Positions 45,927 to 57,721 of a stretch of DNA of 64,000 nucleotides are shown here, one piece after another. A program made the translations under genes and the position numbers. Numbering within the stretch: the stretch's first letter is position 1; each line of letters begins with the position of its first letter. Source of the stretch: Oscheius tipulae (Eukaryota > Nematoda > Chromadorea > Rhabditida > Rhabditidae); contig JASJZH010000005.1 in NCBI GenBank assembly GCA_037178975.1, forward strand, positions 1,612,001 through 1,676,000. The letters run 5' to 3'. Under the pieces are notes generated by a model. The model saw only the letters and a list, made by a program, of their open reading frames with translations, was not told where the DNA came from and searched no databases.

Positions 45927-48886
45927 GGGAGCACACTGTTTTGTTGCACGATCTTCCCGAACTCTTCTTGCTGTCCAGCCTCTTATTTCGGGTTCAAAAC
46001 ATGATTTTCAAGCTTAGTGATGTTCTACAAAGTAATAGATCAGGCCAAGAGCTACAGCATTGCAGAACCTCAAAAAGTTGAAAAATCTTGTTTTGGACCA
46101 GAAAATAGCTGTAATGATGTGTTAGCATGCGGAACAAAAAAGAAGAAACTTTGAGACGTAGACTTAGAGATGTGCAGACTGAGTACAGAACAGTTTGTTT
46201 ATAAGCTATTCTCCTTGTGGCTTATTTTGAAAACATGATATGTGATTCTTCCTACTACGAATTTTTCATGAACCTTGAAATATTTTTCTCAAAACGAGGG
46301 TTCAGTGATCAACCGCGATTCTTTCCAAAGCCATCTAATGTTTTGCATCCGAATGAAGAGCTTTTTATGTTCCAACAGTGGTACAAGGTTGTAGATGAGC
46401 CGCCTGAAACCGTTTTGCGAAGATTAGGTATTTGTATAACTTTAGGTTTCAATGCTATGATAAAGTGTTTGGAGTTTTGCTTTTTCCAATCAGTGCATTC
46501 AGTATGTTTTTCAGAGACACCTAACATCGATGTGCCGTTATCAAGAGCACTCTTTTCCAGACCAATGAATCGGATTTACTATTGTATTGGCAGTTTACCA
46601 TTAAAAACTTAGATTTAAAAAAATCAGGTTTCAGTCATAGGATATCAGTACAATAATTCAATGCTATCCAGTTGTCGTTCAAGAAAGATTTGAAAGCTTC
46701 GTCTAAACTCTAGCTAATAGCCATAAATGTTCCCCGAACCCTTGGTACAATATTGTAGATAAACGATTTAGCAAGAATATGAACTATGCAAGAGTTTATG
46801 TTTTAACGATATCATAAAGTATTTCGAGACGTTCGCTTCTCAATATGAGTCTTTCCCCGTTTTCCAAAGTTGTATTGATCACACCTCCAAAGTGTGTTCA
46901 CAAAACTTACTCCTTGTTAGTTCAAGTGGTAGATTGGAGAGGGAAGGGATGGGGGAAATGCTACTATTCCAAAATTTATAAACTTCTGCTTTATGTTCAG
47001 AGCGAGAACAATCCAGAAAAAAAAATGTTTCAGCCTTGGGGTATAGAATAAACTTAGCAAAGGCTCTGTTTGTTTGATATAAGGATTCATAGGACTTTCC
47101 CCATTTTTTTTAAGACATTTCACGTATTGTATACAAAAAGCTCTTGCTGGCTGCAAAACTGCTTTATAGCAATGCCGAGAAACAGGAAAAAAACTCGTTC
47201 CTGAAATTTCATCTTTAGCACTCGCATAACTGTCACATCTGGAATTCTTTATTTTCTTGTAACACTAAAAGTTGAAGGTAGAGTTCACAAACTAGTATCG
47301 TTTCCATCCTTCATCGACTCGGAGCAAAAACTTAAACTCATTTTGGAAATCCCAAGAAGCATACTTCCGCTCTTTGTTTTGACGGTATCCATAAAGGCTT
47401 ACGAGTAATCTTATGGCATGTGGGGGGAAAGTTGAGCGAACGGTCGAAACTCATAGCAGATGTAAAAAAAAATTCTAGCAGAAAAATTCAGGTTTCACGT
47501 TGTTGTTGTTGTTAGAGAACGGTTCTCAGGATGTTGCTAAGTACCACTACTCAAATTTTTGAAAGAAATAGATCGGAAAAAAAATCACTGACCTTGTGAG
47601 CGATGAACGGGTCCGGTGCGAATGTTTCTCCACTCTTTCGGTCCCTCTGTCGTCCTGTCTCTTCCCCACATTCCCCAGATTCCTTCCAGAAAGTACCTTG
47701 TACTCACTCTTCGAAACTCTCACATCATCCTCACACCTATTTTCCTCCCCGTCTCTCATAATATCATGTGTTGAATCCAGTCCTTCTTAACCCTATTTTT
47801 GCCCCCAAACTGGCAGAAAATAACTCAAGGCATCACTGCCAGCCAGTCAGTCGATTTGATTGTGTACTACCAACTCCACCGAATGTGTTCCACCGTCTGA
47901 CCATATATAAAGACAGGTACCTGGCAGTAATTTTTAGGAAAGACTGTAATGACTTTCAGTTCAAAATTTCTTTCCTTCTTTAGATTTTCGGAATTATTTT
48001 TGGTTTCAGGATCAGTATTAGAAAAAGTTGTTGACTTTTATCATAGTCCTGCCCGGACGTCAAACGGATTCAAAAATCCTTCCTAAACTTCCTGCCTTAT
48101 CTCAGGTATATATTTAGCTTTGGTTTTCTTGGTATCAATCCTTTGAGCTGTAGTGTTGCTTCTAAATTGTTTGAACTTTCTCTGTTTCATCCTTACCATA
48201 TACAGTTCCGGTGGATACGTCTGTGCCTCTTTTCTGCTTCAAGAATTCAATTGTCTTGGCTCTAGACTTTCTCAGCCACTGTGAGAGCACAACAAACTAA
48301 TGGTTCATGCCGTAACAAGTTTCAGTGCAACTAGTTGAATGTTCGAAGCTTTTTGGTTGCACTGTCTACTTATAGCTTCAAGAGCTAGCACATCTACAAT
48401 CTACAATCCGTTACCGTTATTGACTTGAAAAAAACGTGATTTCGGTTGGCTTGAATCTTTGCGCTTCAAAGACCCTTCATAGTTCACAGAGAGCTTGTAT
48501 AGAACTCCGTTCTCTAATGCCGGTAGATGATAGAACATTTCGAGTCCTCCAGTATTGTAACAGACATTGAAAAGTTTCCATCCCAAGTGTTGAAGAAAGA
48601 TTCCAACCAGATGGTCAAACAAGACCATAAAAGTTGCAGCTGTGCAGGAAAATATTTATGTTTCTCTTCTGGTATAAAGTGTGAGTCAGAAGGCTTACAG
48701 CATTCGATTGCTGGGTCTCCAAAAACTAATATGACCATTCTTCACTTTTTATTCTATCTCTCTGTCTCCTTGTCCCTCTGTCTCTCTATCTCGCTCTCTC
48801 CTTGTCTCTCTTTTTTCCCTCTTCCCACCCGTACTCTCTCACCAGTTCCTAATTTTCAGCCCTATCATCTTCTTTGCCAGTCAACG
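45927..48886. other. Gene-poor; TATA candidate and CT-rich tracts
   Basis: A TATATAA box lies at 47,903-47,910. CT-rich tracts lie at about 47,630-47,760 and 48,755-48,830, the latter leading into the small gene at 48,887. A 131-codon frame at 46,217-46,612 has no recognisable feature; short phrases from it (TGGTACAA...TTGTAGAT) recur near 46,742, suggesting an old duplication. No exon is supported. Confidence 0.35.
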
Positions 48887-49087
48887 ATGAGTATATCGAT
48901 TCTGAACGATCCCCAGTTCTCTTCCGACGTCTACGATCTCCTGATGTCACAGAAACCTACAGTACCAAGTCTCGACTCCTACCTCGAGTCAGATTCCGAA
49001 TCCAGGACAGGTTTCGGATCCCCATCTACACTTTCAACTGTCTGTGACTCTCCAATGGGTGCAGCTGTACCGTCTCGACTACCATAA
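48887..49087 (+). CDS. Small unknown protein, 66 aa, paralog B
   Basis: MSISILNDPQFSSDVYDLLM is identical to paralog A for the first 20 residues, then SQKPTVPSLDSYLESDSESR, and it ends VPSRLP. It is preceded by a CT-rich tract, a TTTTCAG and a TTTGCCAG acceptor 7 bases before the ATG. The two paralogs diverge most in the Ser-rich middle. No domain recognised. Confidence 0.6.
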   Translation: MSISILNDPQFSSDVYDLLMSQKPTVPSLDSYLESDSESRTGFGSPSTLSTVCDSPMGAAVPSRLP

Positions 49088-49649
49088 TTCCCCAAATAGA
49101 CCATGATTCAATTGTTTTCTGAGCTTTATGTGTACCGTAACCTGCTCAAGACGATCTCTATTCGAAATGTTTACATTGTCCAATCCGCCAAATGAAAAAT
49201 AGTACGAAACATGTTTTCTCATAGGTTTTCTACATGTTTTTAGGTTTGTGACGACACAATTTTCGGGACGGTGTCTGATAGTCAAAATAAACAACACAGG
49301 TCACATACGATGTTCTGCGTTTTCACGGGGGAAAAGGGAATTTTTGGGTAGGTAGTCTGACAATTTTTAGAAAAATGAGCCACCGTGGGACTGCCCAAAG
49401 CATGACGAACACCGTAGTGCCACAAGTAAGTTGTTTTGCACTAATGGAAACGATGAAACCTAAAAAAAAAACATAGAAATTCTGATCTAAAGTCCGATTC
49501 TTATAGCAAAGAGCTCCAAGACGAGCCAGAAAATAGACAACGAGACAGCGAGAAAGAAAGACAGAATTAGAGAGACGGGACTTTAAAAAACTGTAGAACG
49601 GAAATAAAGCTTTTATTATCAGGGCAGAGAAGACTTCTTGCAGACGAAA

Positions 49650-50384
49650 GCGCGAAGTGCTTGTGCCGCGGAAATATAGGTGTCGAATGTGAAGCGATAA
49701 CCTGTGTGTCAGTTCTCTCGTCAACAATCAGCTGAAAAACAAAAGTGCTACGCTTTTCACGACTTACAAACCCATAGTTTTGCCCAGGCCACGGCGCACC
49801 CTGTGTCCAAATCTGGTAGTCGAAAGGAGTCCCATCAGTCCAAGACCATTATTCAGAAAAAGGAGTCCAATAATAACTTGATTTGGATAGTCCTGGGTCA
49901 TCCCTGTTCCCGACAGTTCACTGACAAAATAGATCTCTCCAGAGCTGTGAATAGAGGCCAAATGACCATCGGCGCCCTCAACACAGGTCGCCTCAGCATC
50001 TGCATGATTGGTACGAATTCCAAATGTTCTGTAACAAGAATCATTTTTATTGACGTTCAGCCTGTCTCACATAGAGCTGAAGACTATCTTCAACAGTAAT
50101 TTGGTCAACGAAACCGTGTCTAGGAGTTGGCTGGATAGTCTGAGAGACTGGATCGGTCATGCAAATGTACGTGAGCTTGGTAGAACAGTTTGGATTTCTT
50201 TTCAGTAGGCTATTGCCCCTACATAGTTTTGGGTGTCTGTTGAGACTTTGAAGCATCTAGGAAATTGTAAATACGCAGCTGGGCAACTTTCTTACCTGTT
50301 GTTCCGAGTGTCAAGACTATATCCCGATGGACATTTTTGAGAGAAGACAGTTTGAGCAAAGAAAAGGATCCAGAGTTTCAGCAT
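49650..50384 (-). CDS. C-type-lectin-like secreted protein, possibly frameshifted
   Basis: Exon 1 (50,296-50,384) encodes a signal peptide (MLKLWILFFAQTVFS) and QKCPSGYSLDTRNNR, the usual first-Cys start of a CTLD. A middle exon at about 50,230-50,270 continues CFKVSTDTQNYVGA. The exon at about 49,860-50,030 has RTFGIRTNHADAEATC and then DGHLASIHSSGEIYFVSEL, the helix 1/helix 2 region. The WTDGTPFDYQIWTQGAPWPG block at about 49,790-49,845 is the WxDG...W core, but it lies one base out of frame with the preceding exon and after a TGA, so there is either a missed short intron or a frameshift. Carbohydrate-binding extracellular role inferred from the family. Confidence 0.55.
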
Positions 50385-52318
50385 GCTGGAATCCGGCTGC
50401 TGGGCAAAGTAACAGTCTTATCTTCGGCACAATTACTCCTCTAATAGGGTTATTCTCTCGCTTATCATAGACGCGGAGTCAGTAAAGTGTCCACTTCCGA
50501 TTAATGTTCCTATTTCAGAGTTTTCGCTCGGTCTTTGCAACAACTCGCATAGGTTTGGCTCAGCAGTGTCCGTTAGGATATCACCTGAATCCGCATATCA
50601 ATAAGTAAGCTAAAAACCGGGTTTGTTCGAGAGACATCGAACTTTAGATGCTCTCGAGTCTCGACAGATACCCAAAACTATTTCGGAGCAGTCGTCTCTT
50701 GCCAAAAAGGCGGAGCCTTTCTGACTACGGTTGAGAACGGTTTTGTGAACGCCTTTGTTGGACTCTCAGAAGTCTTATTGGATTACATTTTACATTTAGA
50801 TTTTATTAGACGGTATCAAGGGGGTTTCCTAAATTTGGTCCCTCGAACCCACTCTTCGCCGTTCAATCTTGCCGCTCGCATCCACGTTGCGGGGGCTCTT
50901 CCTATCCTCTCGGATGCTCTCCTTAGGTCATCCTCCCAACTCATACGAGGCCTTCCAATGCCGCGTCGCTGGTCCAGGGGTATCCATTCAGTCGTGGCTC
51001 TCGACCATCTCGCTCCGTCAATCGCTGCAACTCTTCTTGCCCACTTCAGCAACTCATCAGTTCGAAGGCTCCAGACTTCACAGCCACACAGCAAACTTGG
51101 CACGATACAGGTCAGATCGCCTCTTCCTCCTTGTCGGCACGGTTCTCTTGGTAAGGAACAGACGATGACGATTGAACGCACCCCATACAGCTCCGATCCT
51201 CCGAGATGACTCTTGGTTTTCTGTGGTGCACGTAACCGAACTTCCAAGGTAGGTGTAGTGCTGGACTTATTGTATTTGTTGGCCAGATAGAAGCAGATCC
51301 CCCTCGTAGGCATTGGTCATCGCAACTGTCTTGCGGAGATTGACTTCCAATCCAATCCTACGGCTTATTTGCTCCAGTTCGGTCACCATGCGCTGTACTG
51401 CTCTCAGGCTCTTCCTGACAAGGACGACATCGTCGGCGTAGCGAAGATGGTTCAGCTTACGGCCGTTGATGTTGAAGCCGAAGTTGTCCCAATTGAGTAG
51501 TCTGAAGATGTCTTCGAGCACAGCGTTGAAGAGGAGTGGAGAAAGAACGCAGCCTTGACGAACTCCGCGCTTGATATCAATCTCCACTAGATCCTTGTGC
51601 ACCTTGATCTTGCAGCCAGCTTGATGGTAGACCTTCCGCGCTGGTTGAATTCCAAACTCCGATGCATTCTGGACAACATAACTCGCGTGAACAGCTTGTA
51701 TGGAGCTGGTAGTACGGATATCGGGCGGAAGTTGGTTAGATCAGTGTGGTCTCCTTTCTTCGGGATGAGCGTGGTAATCGAATCGCCGAATCCAGGAGGG
51801 ACCACACGATGTTGAAGCATCCGAGTATAGAGACGTGCAAGAAGAGGCACCATTTCAGTTTCCGCGACTCGGAGCTGCATCGTCGTAATGGAGTCGTGTC
51901 CGGGGGCCGTTCGCATCTTCATCCGATGTAGTTGCTTTCAGACCTCGTCTTCGAGTACTGGTGGAACTTCCTCTAGAGGGGGCTGGGGCATCGGAACCAC
52001 GTTCACCGTTTGCTGGTACAACTCGTCAAAAAATTCTTTCGCCCGATCTCGCACATCTTGGGAGCTGACAGTTCGAGATCCGTTCTTCTTTTGGAGTTGT
52101 CCCATCGCAGGAGTCGATATGTCCTCGAAGAGTCGCTTGGACGCAAGCGTCTGCTGGTACCGGTTAAGCAGATTCTTCTCAATATCCGAAGCAATGGCGA
52201 TGCGCAGTGACTTGTTCGTTTGGACCAGTTGGAGACGTGATGGAATGTCAGCCTTGGCCAGTAGAACTCGTCGTTGGTCGAAAAGGTCTCTTGTGTTTGC
52301 CTACGTCTTGGGAACTTA

Positions 52319-53536
52319 CTAGGGAAGGGTTTTAGTTGCCCGCGGGATATCGAAACGAGGTAGGTGCCATTCGAAAGGGCATCGAAAATGATGGTGTTTC
52401 CCAGATTTTCAGCTGCGGAATGGATGTCCTCAGCCTCCTGGAGCCCTTTAAATTTTTCGTTTTTCGCCACTTTGGCGCCCTAGATTACTTGGTTCCCGGA
52501 TGCAATCACAGCAGCATGCGAACAAGTGGTGCAGAAATTGTGCGCTCGCTTGAAATTTTTTCCTCCAGGGTTCACTCCCGCAACGCATTAATTTTTTTTC
52601 CTACGAGAAAGACAGTATACTAAGAAATGAGAAAGCCTACCAAACTGTTCGCCTCTACGGAGCATCTTCAAATCGTTCGGTGTCTTGATGAACCGGTATT
52701 TGCTGTTAAGAGATTTCAATGTACGAGTTCTTTTCTCTGTATCACGATAGTAATTCAAGGCGTTCTGGGCCTCCTCTATAGAGACATAGGTGTTTCCAGA
52801 GAACCTATGCCACTAATGAAATCTAATTGGATTGGAAGCTGATCTTTTTCCCAACTGGTTCCTCAACTTCGTCATCACTTGAGCCTGTTGAGTATTCTTC
52901 AACCAATGCATCGTCCACTTCGAGATCAGCCATAAGATCCAGCAAACGGTCTTCTTCTACATCCAGTTAGGAGTACTCCAGTTCTTGCAGAATCAGTTTG
53001 AAAGAGTCGGCAACTTTCAACTCTTCTCTTGTAAGAGTGCTTTCACCGTCAACGATGGTGAACAGCTTGGCGAGGTAAGAAACGATTTTGCTGGCGGACA
53101 TAAGTATAATGAATGGAATGGAAAGCTTTGGGCTCACAAGCCATGCCGACCTATTGACCGCGCTTTTGATCAAGCGCATGGTAAAGCGATGAAGCTGGAC
53201 GTACAGTTTGTGCAATTGAAAACAACTAGACGCAGATAAAATAAAAAATAAAGAAAAAAAAATTAATGCGTTGCGGGATCGAACCCTGGAGGAAAAAAAT
53301 TTCAAGCGAGCGTACAACCTCCGCACCACTTGTTCGCATGCTGCTGCGATTGCACCCGGGAACCAAGTAATCTAGGGCGCCAAAGTGGCGAAAAACGAAA
53401 ACTTTAAAGGGCTCCAGGAGGCTGAGGACATCCATTCCGCAGCTGAAAATCTGGGAAACACCATCATTTTTGATGCCCTTTCGAATGGCACCTACCTCGT
53501 TTCGATATCCCGCGGGCAACTAAAACCCTTCCCTAG
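52319..53536. mobile_element. Foldback DNA element, about 285-bp TIRs, TTA target duplication
   Basis: Left TIR 52,319-52,600 and right TIR 53,250-53,536 are near-identical inverse copies starting CTAGGGAAGGGTTTTAGTTG. TTA flanks both ends (52,316-52,318 and 53,537-53,539). A 3-bp TWA duplication is typical of PIF/Harbinger elements, but no Harbinger nuclease was recognised. The 640-bp centre has minus-strand frames (LTREELKVADSFKLILQELE, DLMADLEVDDALVEEYSTG, KYRFIKTPNDLKMLRRGE) that may be transposase-related. The inner end of each TIR carries a tRNA-like segment. Confidence 0.8.
53263..53335 (-). other. tRNA-like segment in the right TIR
   Basis: The minus strand shows TGGTGCGGAGG (box-A-like) and, about 35 bases on, GGGTTCGATCCC (box-B-like), with TGCG...CGCA ends and total length about 72. 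The acceptor stem pairs for only four bases and the arms are poor, so it is a tRNA-derived promoter-like module, not a working tRNA. The left TIR has a diverged copy at about 52,510-52,588 (+). Confidence 0.4.
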
Positions 53537-54664
53537 TTAGCCTCTAGATCAAGGGTGAGACGGACGAGGCGGTGGTCGCTTAGGAAGTTGAACTGGTTGA
53601 TGACATGGACATTCCGTACTCTGGTGGTTTCGTTGGACGAGGAAAAGGTCATACTGCTTCAAAATGGCCCCATTCGGCGATCTCCAGGTCCACTTTCTTC
53701 CAGATCGTTGCTTACAGAAAGTGCTAGCGACATCCCAACCGTGTTGTTGACAGAAAGAGACGAGCTGGTCTCCTCGACGATTTCGGTTGCCGTAGCCGTA
53801 AGCTCCGATTGATGGTTCCAGTGGATGAAGACGCGTTCCTACCGAGGCATTCCAGTCTCCGAGCACTATTGTACACCTCTGATGTTTTCTGGGAAAACTC
53901 GACTGGCTCATGATTCCAGCGCTCTGACCCTTACTCACACCATTGGCCCCATAAGGCAGCCCCTGTTACCATAAGGATCCACCCTTCGGGTTGTACGCAG
54001 CTCTCTGAATCTTGCTCTGGAAGCGGTCGTAGACGGCGTCATCGGCATCTCCGGTGAGTGCATAGCACATGACGAGATGGAGATTCCAATTCGGCCCTCT
54101 CAGCTCCAGTGTGCAGTATCTGTCGTCGATCGGTGTGAAACGATGGATGTTGGAGACGAGATGCGGTGCCACAATGAAGCCCACGCCGGTTGGGCTGTCC
54201 TCCACTGTAGAGAAGATGGCAGCCAGACTTCCTCAGCAGCTCTTGACCGTTTCCGGTCTTCCAGGTCTCGCTTAGGCCCATAACATCGAAGGAGGTCTTC
54301 AGTAGCTCTTCCTCAAGTTCGAGTAGACGCCTCTTCGAGAGGATGGATTGGCAGTTGAGCTGGCAGATGTTGAGCAGGCCTCGAACCACCGGTAGTGACA
54401 TGACTGTCCATCTGTGTCGCAGTGCTGGGACCGGAACCCCTCTTTCTTTCCACAAAAGGTAGATCCGCTGGTAGAGCGACTTGGAAAGCAAGCGCACGGA
54501 TTGTGAAAAGTAAAGGTAACTTGGCTTCATGGCAGATATAAAAGTGTAAAATTCATTCTGTTCTTGTTTGATGTTGAGATCTTGGTTGACTACTACTATT
54601 CGAAACTACTCTACACCTCCAGACCGTTCTCTTTCTCTCCAAGAACGTCATCTAAGGCGATGCT

Positions 54665-55039
54665 ATGAAGTACACCGTGGAATACATTCGTACCTACGTC
54701 GTCGAAATTTTCGTTCTTCCCAACACTACTGATCTTCTCGAAGATTGTAAGGAAAAGTGTCTGGAATCTGTTGATTTGTATCCTGATATGCAGAAGAAGG
54801 ATCGTCTCTGTGACAAAAATCAATTTCAGTCATGTACCGTGCAGCATCTCGAAGATTCCTTCAAGTTTGTGAGGGGAAATAAATTTTTTGTTGACAGAGA
54901 CAAAGGATACCAAAACAATGAAAACACAATAACTAGCACTATAAGCAGACTGAAACATGAATCAGAGACAGAGACATCGTCAACCACTGATGCCCGTAAG
55001 CTCAAAGTCTACATGTTTGTTATGAAACCAAAAGATTAG
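54665..55039 (+). CDS. Small unknown protein, 124 aa
   Basis: A single open frame starting MKYTVEYIRTYVVEIFVLP. The middle is Cys-containing (DCKEKCLESVDLYPDMQKKD, then CDKNQFQSC) and the end is Ser/Thr/Glu-rich and basic. No signal peptide or known domain. It lies just beyond the LINE 5' end. A truncated copy with its leader occurs at 28,445-28,562, so the leader and start have been duplicated as a unit. Function unknown. Confidence 0.45.
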   Translation: MKYTVEYIRTYVVEIFVLPNTTDLLEDCKEKCLESVDLYPDMQKKDRLCDKNQFQSCTVQHLEDSFKFVRGNKFFVDRDKGYQNNENTITSTISRLKHESETETSSTTDARKLKVYMFVMKPKD

Positions 55040-55587
55040 TTTTTTCTTGACATGTGATTAGCTTCGTGGCTTTTGAGACGAACAACCCGCCGGAAAGCAA
55101 CAGCAAACAGGCTCTCCGACTACTACAAGAGATAGGTCAAATGAGAAGCGATCCTACAGTATGAATAATTGCCCTAAACCATGTTTGTTACAAACGGACG
55201 TTGGTAAAAAAAATTATCTGAATATCTGAATGAAGTTTGGATTGTGCAAAAACGGGACAATAGAAAACAATGCAAAGGGTAATAGAATTCTGTAGGCAAA
55301 TTGGGGAAGCCCAATTTGCTATCAGAGAGAATTTGCTACCAATCGCGTCTCATTTCATCGTTTCGAGAGGAGAAAGTGCAATGGACTTTACGTATTCTAA
55401 AAATTCGAGCCGTGGATCGAATTGCGCGATAACTTACCACGGCTGTTTTTGCACAAACCAAACCACCCTTTTTTTCGCCGTCGGTTTTTTTAGGTTATTT
55501 ATTGAACTCGGTGGGGAAGCTATTTGACCCGGACTCGCAAGAAAAACGCAAGCCAAACTTTGGTGTCTCATAACCTCGACCTTAATC
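55040..55587. other. No gene recognised
   Basis: An 85-codon plus frame at 55,270-55,527 shows no motif. Nothing else supported. Confidence 0.3.
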
Positions 55588-55932
55588 TTAAGAACTTGAT
55601 AATAAACAAATTATTGTATAATATTTGGTATCTGGGTGATGCATCAAGTTGTTGTTGAATTTCAACTCATCCACGTAGTATCGTTTCCACTCGTCGGTGT
55701 CAGCTGGACCAGCAAATCGATGCAGAATCTTCTCTCCCGAATGTTCGGCGACTGGATCCTCGTCTTGCTGATCTTGAAGGGTGTAAAAGAACAGAAAGAC
55801 AAAAGAGTACTTACCAAAGACGAGAGAGAGAGATGAACCTCGATTTTGGTGAAGAGCTCCTCGAAGAAAGTTCTGCTTACTGCACTAACTAACCAGCATG
55901 GTTTTCAGTTCTAGTCGAGCTACGTCTGTCAT
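55588..55932 (-). CDS. Possible small gene, unknown
   Basis: Minus-strand ATG at 55,930-55,932 (MTDVARLELKTML). A middle segment (FFEELFTKIEVHLSLVF) joins in phase through a 40-base GTAAGT...TTCAAG intron to a terminal exon with GEKILHRFAGPADTDEWKRY and YVDELKFNNNLMHHPDTKYY. The join between the first and second exon is not in phase in any way I could find, so the start is uncertain. Confidence 0.35.
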
Positions 55933-56829
55933 GGTAGTTCGTTTACATTGGCGGCTGCGCAGCTTCATATGTAGTAACAAAAGGCTGCCAGTGAATTCGT
56001 TTCGGGACAAAACCAAAGCTCTAGAGCGCACTCAAAGTTGACTTGCCACTCAATTTAAGCAATAACTGTTTTTGAACAAAACAACTTCTGGACAATGTAA
56101 TTGGCTCGCTTCTGGTCCGTGTCCACGGACAAACACAAACAGACAGAGTCCACCACAGAAACCATTGCGCTTTAGATAGTAGACATACATTTTGATTGCT
56201 AAGTCTATTTCTGGCATTCGGTTGTATTCTCTGCGCTCGAAAGCAAAAAAAGAACAGAAAAGGAAACGAAAGCTTTGCAGTTAATCCTGCCGGTTACAAA
56301 CTTAGTTTTGAAATTATATTTCAAGAAGTATTTAGAACAAAAGACGACCAAAACTTTTGCACTTTGCACGTTTTATGGTGACGTATCTCGATGAAAAATC
56401 CGCAAGCCAAAAAATGGAAATCATGCGTTCTAGCCAACTCGATACTGCGCATTAAATTTAAAGATAGAACACTCTGGCGGGAACAATAATCGGAGAAAAT
56501 ACAAAGTTCAACTGAAGTATCTATTTAGGAACAAACTTTATCTCCTAAAACACTTGGTCCTTTGACTTCCAAAACACTTTCCAGAGTCGTTGTCAGTAAA
56601 ATTTGGTTTCAAAACTGTTGACTGCTAGAGCCAGAAAAATAGCTAACAAAATGGAAACACATTTTGTTAAATTCTTTGAATATGTCTGAATAATGGCTTG
56701 TGTCGATTGCTTTTAAACTCTCCTGCTCGTCTTAGCTGATGATAACTCTAGTGATAAGAACTATTGATTGAATGAGCTCAATCAAAACGCAAATACCGTA
56801 AAAGGATGAGTGTGTGCGATACTTTATTG
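55933..56829. other. Intergenic; partial dispersed repeat
   Basis: 56,112-56,150 has the CCGTG(T)CCACGG palindrome and GTTTGT-rich lead (in inverse) of the dispersed repeat family. No exon supported. Confidence 0.35.
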
Positions 56830-57445
56830 GTAAGAGAGCATCGTGCCTTGCGAAATGGTCGGTCTATATTCCGGAACCATAGCTCAGCACTTTTCCATCA
56901 AAGCTTGAAGTTTTTCTCTTATACGCATGTCAGCGAACATCTCATCAATAGAAATAGCTCTAATAAAATCCTGTTTGCTGTTTAGGACTGTGCGTTCGCT
57001 CTTGAATCGGTAACAAAAGGAGATCTGAAAAGCGTAATAGTGTGATGACAAGGGAACTCACAATCTTCTTGTCCTTGTTAGCACAAACATACGATGACAT
57101 TCCGAAACTGTACGCATCAGCTGCATTCGATTGCTTCCTACCTTCGATAACCTCCGGAGCCAGATATTCCAAGTATAAAGGAATGTCACTAAATTAAAAA
57201 ATAACGTGTTCAAAATGGAAATTTACTACTAGACATCTGTCATTTTCTTCAGACATGCTGAAATCTCCAACTTTGATAGATTTGCAGTTATCGGAGAGCA
57301 GCATTCTGAAAAACTGTAAAAGAGAAAATGACACCCACTGCGAAGGATGCATGTTTGTGTGGAAAATTCCTTTTTCTTTACAATAGGAGACTCTTCCTCA
57401 TAGAACACAGATAAAAGACCCGAGTCGGTTTCAAATGTGCACAAG
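56830..57445 (-). pseudogene. Kinase-like C-lobe with a nonsense codon
   Basis: EYLAPEVIEGRKQSNAADAY and SFGMSSYV (APE and helix F) at about 57,090-57,172 are followed by an exon with QDFIRAISIDEMFADM, then LQALMEKC-stop-AMVPEYRPTI at about 56,870-56,900. The Trp expected after Cys in subdomain XI is TGA. Upstream a poor frame (57,229-57,444) may be activation-loop sequence. Broken copy. Confidence 0.65.
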
Positions 57446-57605
57446 CGTGAACAGATACACCTCTGATATATGGTGTCTGGCCATGCTGTTCTACTTCATC
57501 AAACTGTTGCGGTATTTCTTCTCTCGATCATACTAACGGTCCAGGCAGGATACCGAATGAGGGAGTTGAACTGGCTCGATTGTGTGAGCAGCTAAAGGAG
57601 GGACT
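57435..57605 (+). pseudogene. Kinase C-lobe fragment
   Basis: VNRYTSDIWCLAMLFYFIKL is helix F. A 34-base intron leads to RI and then PNEGVELARLCEQLKEGLGL before a stop. No upstream lobes. Same orientation as the fusion gene. Confidence 0.5.
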
Positions 57606-57721
57606 AGGCCTGTACTAAATGAAGATTTCATCAGTGAATTTCATCGTTATCAGTGAGAAAACGTGGCTGGCTATCAGTTTGCCTGTTTCTCTCTCTCCCC
57701 TTTGTGAACACATTTTTTTCA

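Larger units (their letters stand above)
50816..54520 (-). mobile_element. RTE-type LINE, 5' and 3' parts, interrupted and internally deleted
   Basis: Endonuclease part (53,549-54,430): LNICQLNCQSILSKRRLLEL start, GLSETWKTGNGQELL, a VLGDWNASVG motif and RKWTWRSPNG. Reverse transcriptase part (51,267-52,310): TAPGHDSITTMQL, IPKKGD, FRPISVL, IDIKRGVRQGCVLSP and LRYADDVVLV (YADD catalytic box). C-terminus: GIGRPRMSWEDDLRR, ending near 50,816. About 120 residues that should lie between FNQRGRS and IDIKRG are deleted, with a frameshift. A 1.2 kb foldback element sits between the endonuclease and RT parts. Not active. Confidence 0.85.

Noticed and set aside
49704-50099. 131-codon plus-strand frame
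   Set aside because: Opposite-strand shadow of the lectin-like exons; no splice sites or motif of its own.
53263-53335. A functional tRNA gene (Phe-like anticodon loop)
   Set aside because: Only four acceptor pairs, weak arms, a T-run in place of a proper anticodon arm, and location inside a transposon TIR.
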